A stretch of 6,814 bases of DNA from a bacterium. GTDB lineage: Bacteria > Atribacterota > JS1 > SB-45 > 34-128. A program made the position numbers and the translations under genes. The stretch is taken from assembly GCA_018903015.1 (NCBI GenBank), contig JAHIPR010000163.1, positions 1-6,814 of the forward strand, read 5' to 3'. Position 1 is the first letter of the stretch, and every line of letters starts with the position of its first letter. The notes below the pieces were generated by a model. The model saw nothing but the letters and a program-made list of their open reading frames with translations, did no database searches and was not told the origin of the DNA. Shown piece by piece: positions 5,993 through 6,814 of this stretch.

Positions 5993-6814
5993 TTATATAT
6001 CTAAAAATTGAAAAGGAGAAATTGTGTCCTCTCCAAATTTTATTCTTATTTCCCTTAATCTTTCAGTTTGTGTTCTTAACTCTTTAGTAAAGGCATCGGG
6101 CATCTTATTATTTTCAAATATCTTGCTCATCCTCTCCATCTTCTCTAAGTACTTTACCACCCTTAGGGAGAACTGTTGAATGTATTCGACTTCTGTGTAA
6201 TCTTTACCCAGTTCGCGAAAAAATAATGTTGTTAAATCCTCGTATTTGGGTATTCGGCCCACTGGGGTTTCAATCGCTTCGTATTCATCATAAACTCTTC
6301 CCTCGGCCCAGAGAAACCATACTCTTTTGTCCATTTTCCCATTTACATATTTGCCAGCTTCATCCTTCAAAAAATAATTAGTAGCATAGATTTTGGGAAT
6401 TACCTTAAGATCTTTACTAAATTTTAGATGATTTTCTATATAGGTTCCCAGCGGCACGGAAATAAAGTCAAGATTAGCCATCGGGTTGTATTTCCTCACT
6501 CCTCGGGCACCAAGTGTTGCGGCAGTGGTTTCAGATTCAACTGTAGCTCCCAGAAAAACACCATGTGCCCAGGTAAGTGATTCCACTATGGGTATAGTAG
6601 TATCAGAATCCCTTCCTCCATAAAAAATAGCTTTTACCGGTACCCCACCAGGATCATTGGCCCTGGAATCAATGTTGTTCAGCTCATTTAACCTAAGGGT
6701 GTATCTTGCATTCTTGTGGGAACAAAGAATTTCCTTACCCTGACTGTCTTTTTTCCCTTGGAACCACTCTCCTGAAAAATTAATCCCCTTATCCGGGATA
6801 TCTTTTTTCATCCC
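5993..6814 (-). CDS. pckG: Phosphoenolpyruvate carboxykinase (GTP type), C-terminal part
   Basis: This enzyme converts oxaloacetate and GTP to PEP, CO2 and GDP, or runs in reverse as an anaplerotic CO2-fixing step, in the cytoplasm. The last 273 codons are present; about half of a usual ~600-residue protein lies beyond the right edge, including the P-loop and metal ligands. Evidence, numbered from the ATG at 6809-6811: HKNARYT (32-38), DPGGVPVKAIFYGGRDSDTT (53-72), the GVFLGATVESETTAA block, KIYATNYFLKDEAGKY, and ETPVGRIPKYEDL. These align by eye with the GTP-PEPCK C-terminal lobe. The guanine-clamp region differs from the animal type: where those read about MRPFFGYNFGKY, this one reads ANLDFISVPLGTY, as in a divergent, possibly archaeal-like subgroup (inference). 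The ATG at 6809 is an internal methionine, since the frame stays open to the edge. It precedes the IclR gene by 283 bases and is probably a separate transcript. Confidence 0.9.
   Translation of the reverse strand, partial: GMKKDIPDKGINFSGEWFQGKKDSQGKEILCSHKNARYTLRLNELNNIDSRANDPGGVPVKAIFYGGRDSDTTIPIVESLTWAHGVFLGATVESETTAATLGARGVRKYNPMANLDFISVPLGTYIENHLKFSKDLKVIPKIYATNYFLKDEAGKYVNGKMDKRVWFLWAEGRVYDEYEAIETPVGRIPKYEDLTTLFFRELGKDYTEVEYIQQFSLRVVKYLEKMERMSKIFENNKMPDAFTKELRTQTERLREIRIKFGEDTISPFQFLDI

Noticed and set aside
6809..6811. ATG as the real start of the PEP carboxykinase gene
   Set aside because: The frame remains open to the window edge and the protein would lack the N-terminal half with the nucleotide and metal sites, so the gene is simply cut by the window.

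Overview
The window is AT-rich bacterial DNA with every recognisable gene on the minus strand. Shine-Dalgarno-type ribosome binding sites, an intrinsic-terminator-like hairpin and a full fermentative gene set point to an anaerobic bacterium. The key evidence is a ferredoxin-dependent (not NAD-dependent) 2-oxoacid oxidoreductase next to butyrate kinase and phosphate butyryltransferase, a combination typical of amino-acid- or organic-acid-fermenting anaerobes. I cannot assign a species or phylum from the sequence alone.

In transcription order (high to low coordinates), the right edge (5993-6814) holds the C-terminal part of a GTP-type phosphoenolpyruvate carboxykinase. A 283-base intergenic region follows (5710-5992). 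It contains a strong GC-rich hairpin followed by a T-run on the plus strand, a widely spaced inverted repeat carrying -10-like sequences, and a cluster of TGTCT/AGACA half-sites around a TATAAT box in front of an IclR-family regulator (4927-5709). Then come a 53-residue single-span membrane protein (4721-4882), a sodium:solute symporter (3239-4696), a 60-residue single-span membrane protein (3036-3218), butyrate kinase (1837-2949), phosphate butyryltransferase (906-1829), a 2[4Fe-4S] ferredoxin subunit (662-865) and the N-terminal part of a 2-oxoacid:ferredoxin oxidoreductase alpha subunit (1-665), which runs off the left edge.

The eight genes from the IclR regulator to the oxidoreductase are close together on one strand, with gaps of 86 bases or less and one 4-base overlap, so they look like one operon. 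The likely job is a substrate-to-ATP module. A carboxylate or amino acid enters through the Na+ symporter; the corresponding 2-oxoacid is oxidatively decarboxylated to an acyl-CoA with reduction of ferredoxin. Ptb converts the acyl-CoA to acyl phosphate and Buk makes ATP plus a short or branched-chain fatty acid. The reverse direction (acid uptake, activation and reductive carboxylation) is also chemically possible. The IclR protein is the obvious candidate for local control. The two tiny membrane proteins flanking the symporter are the least explained coding elements.
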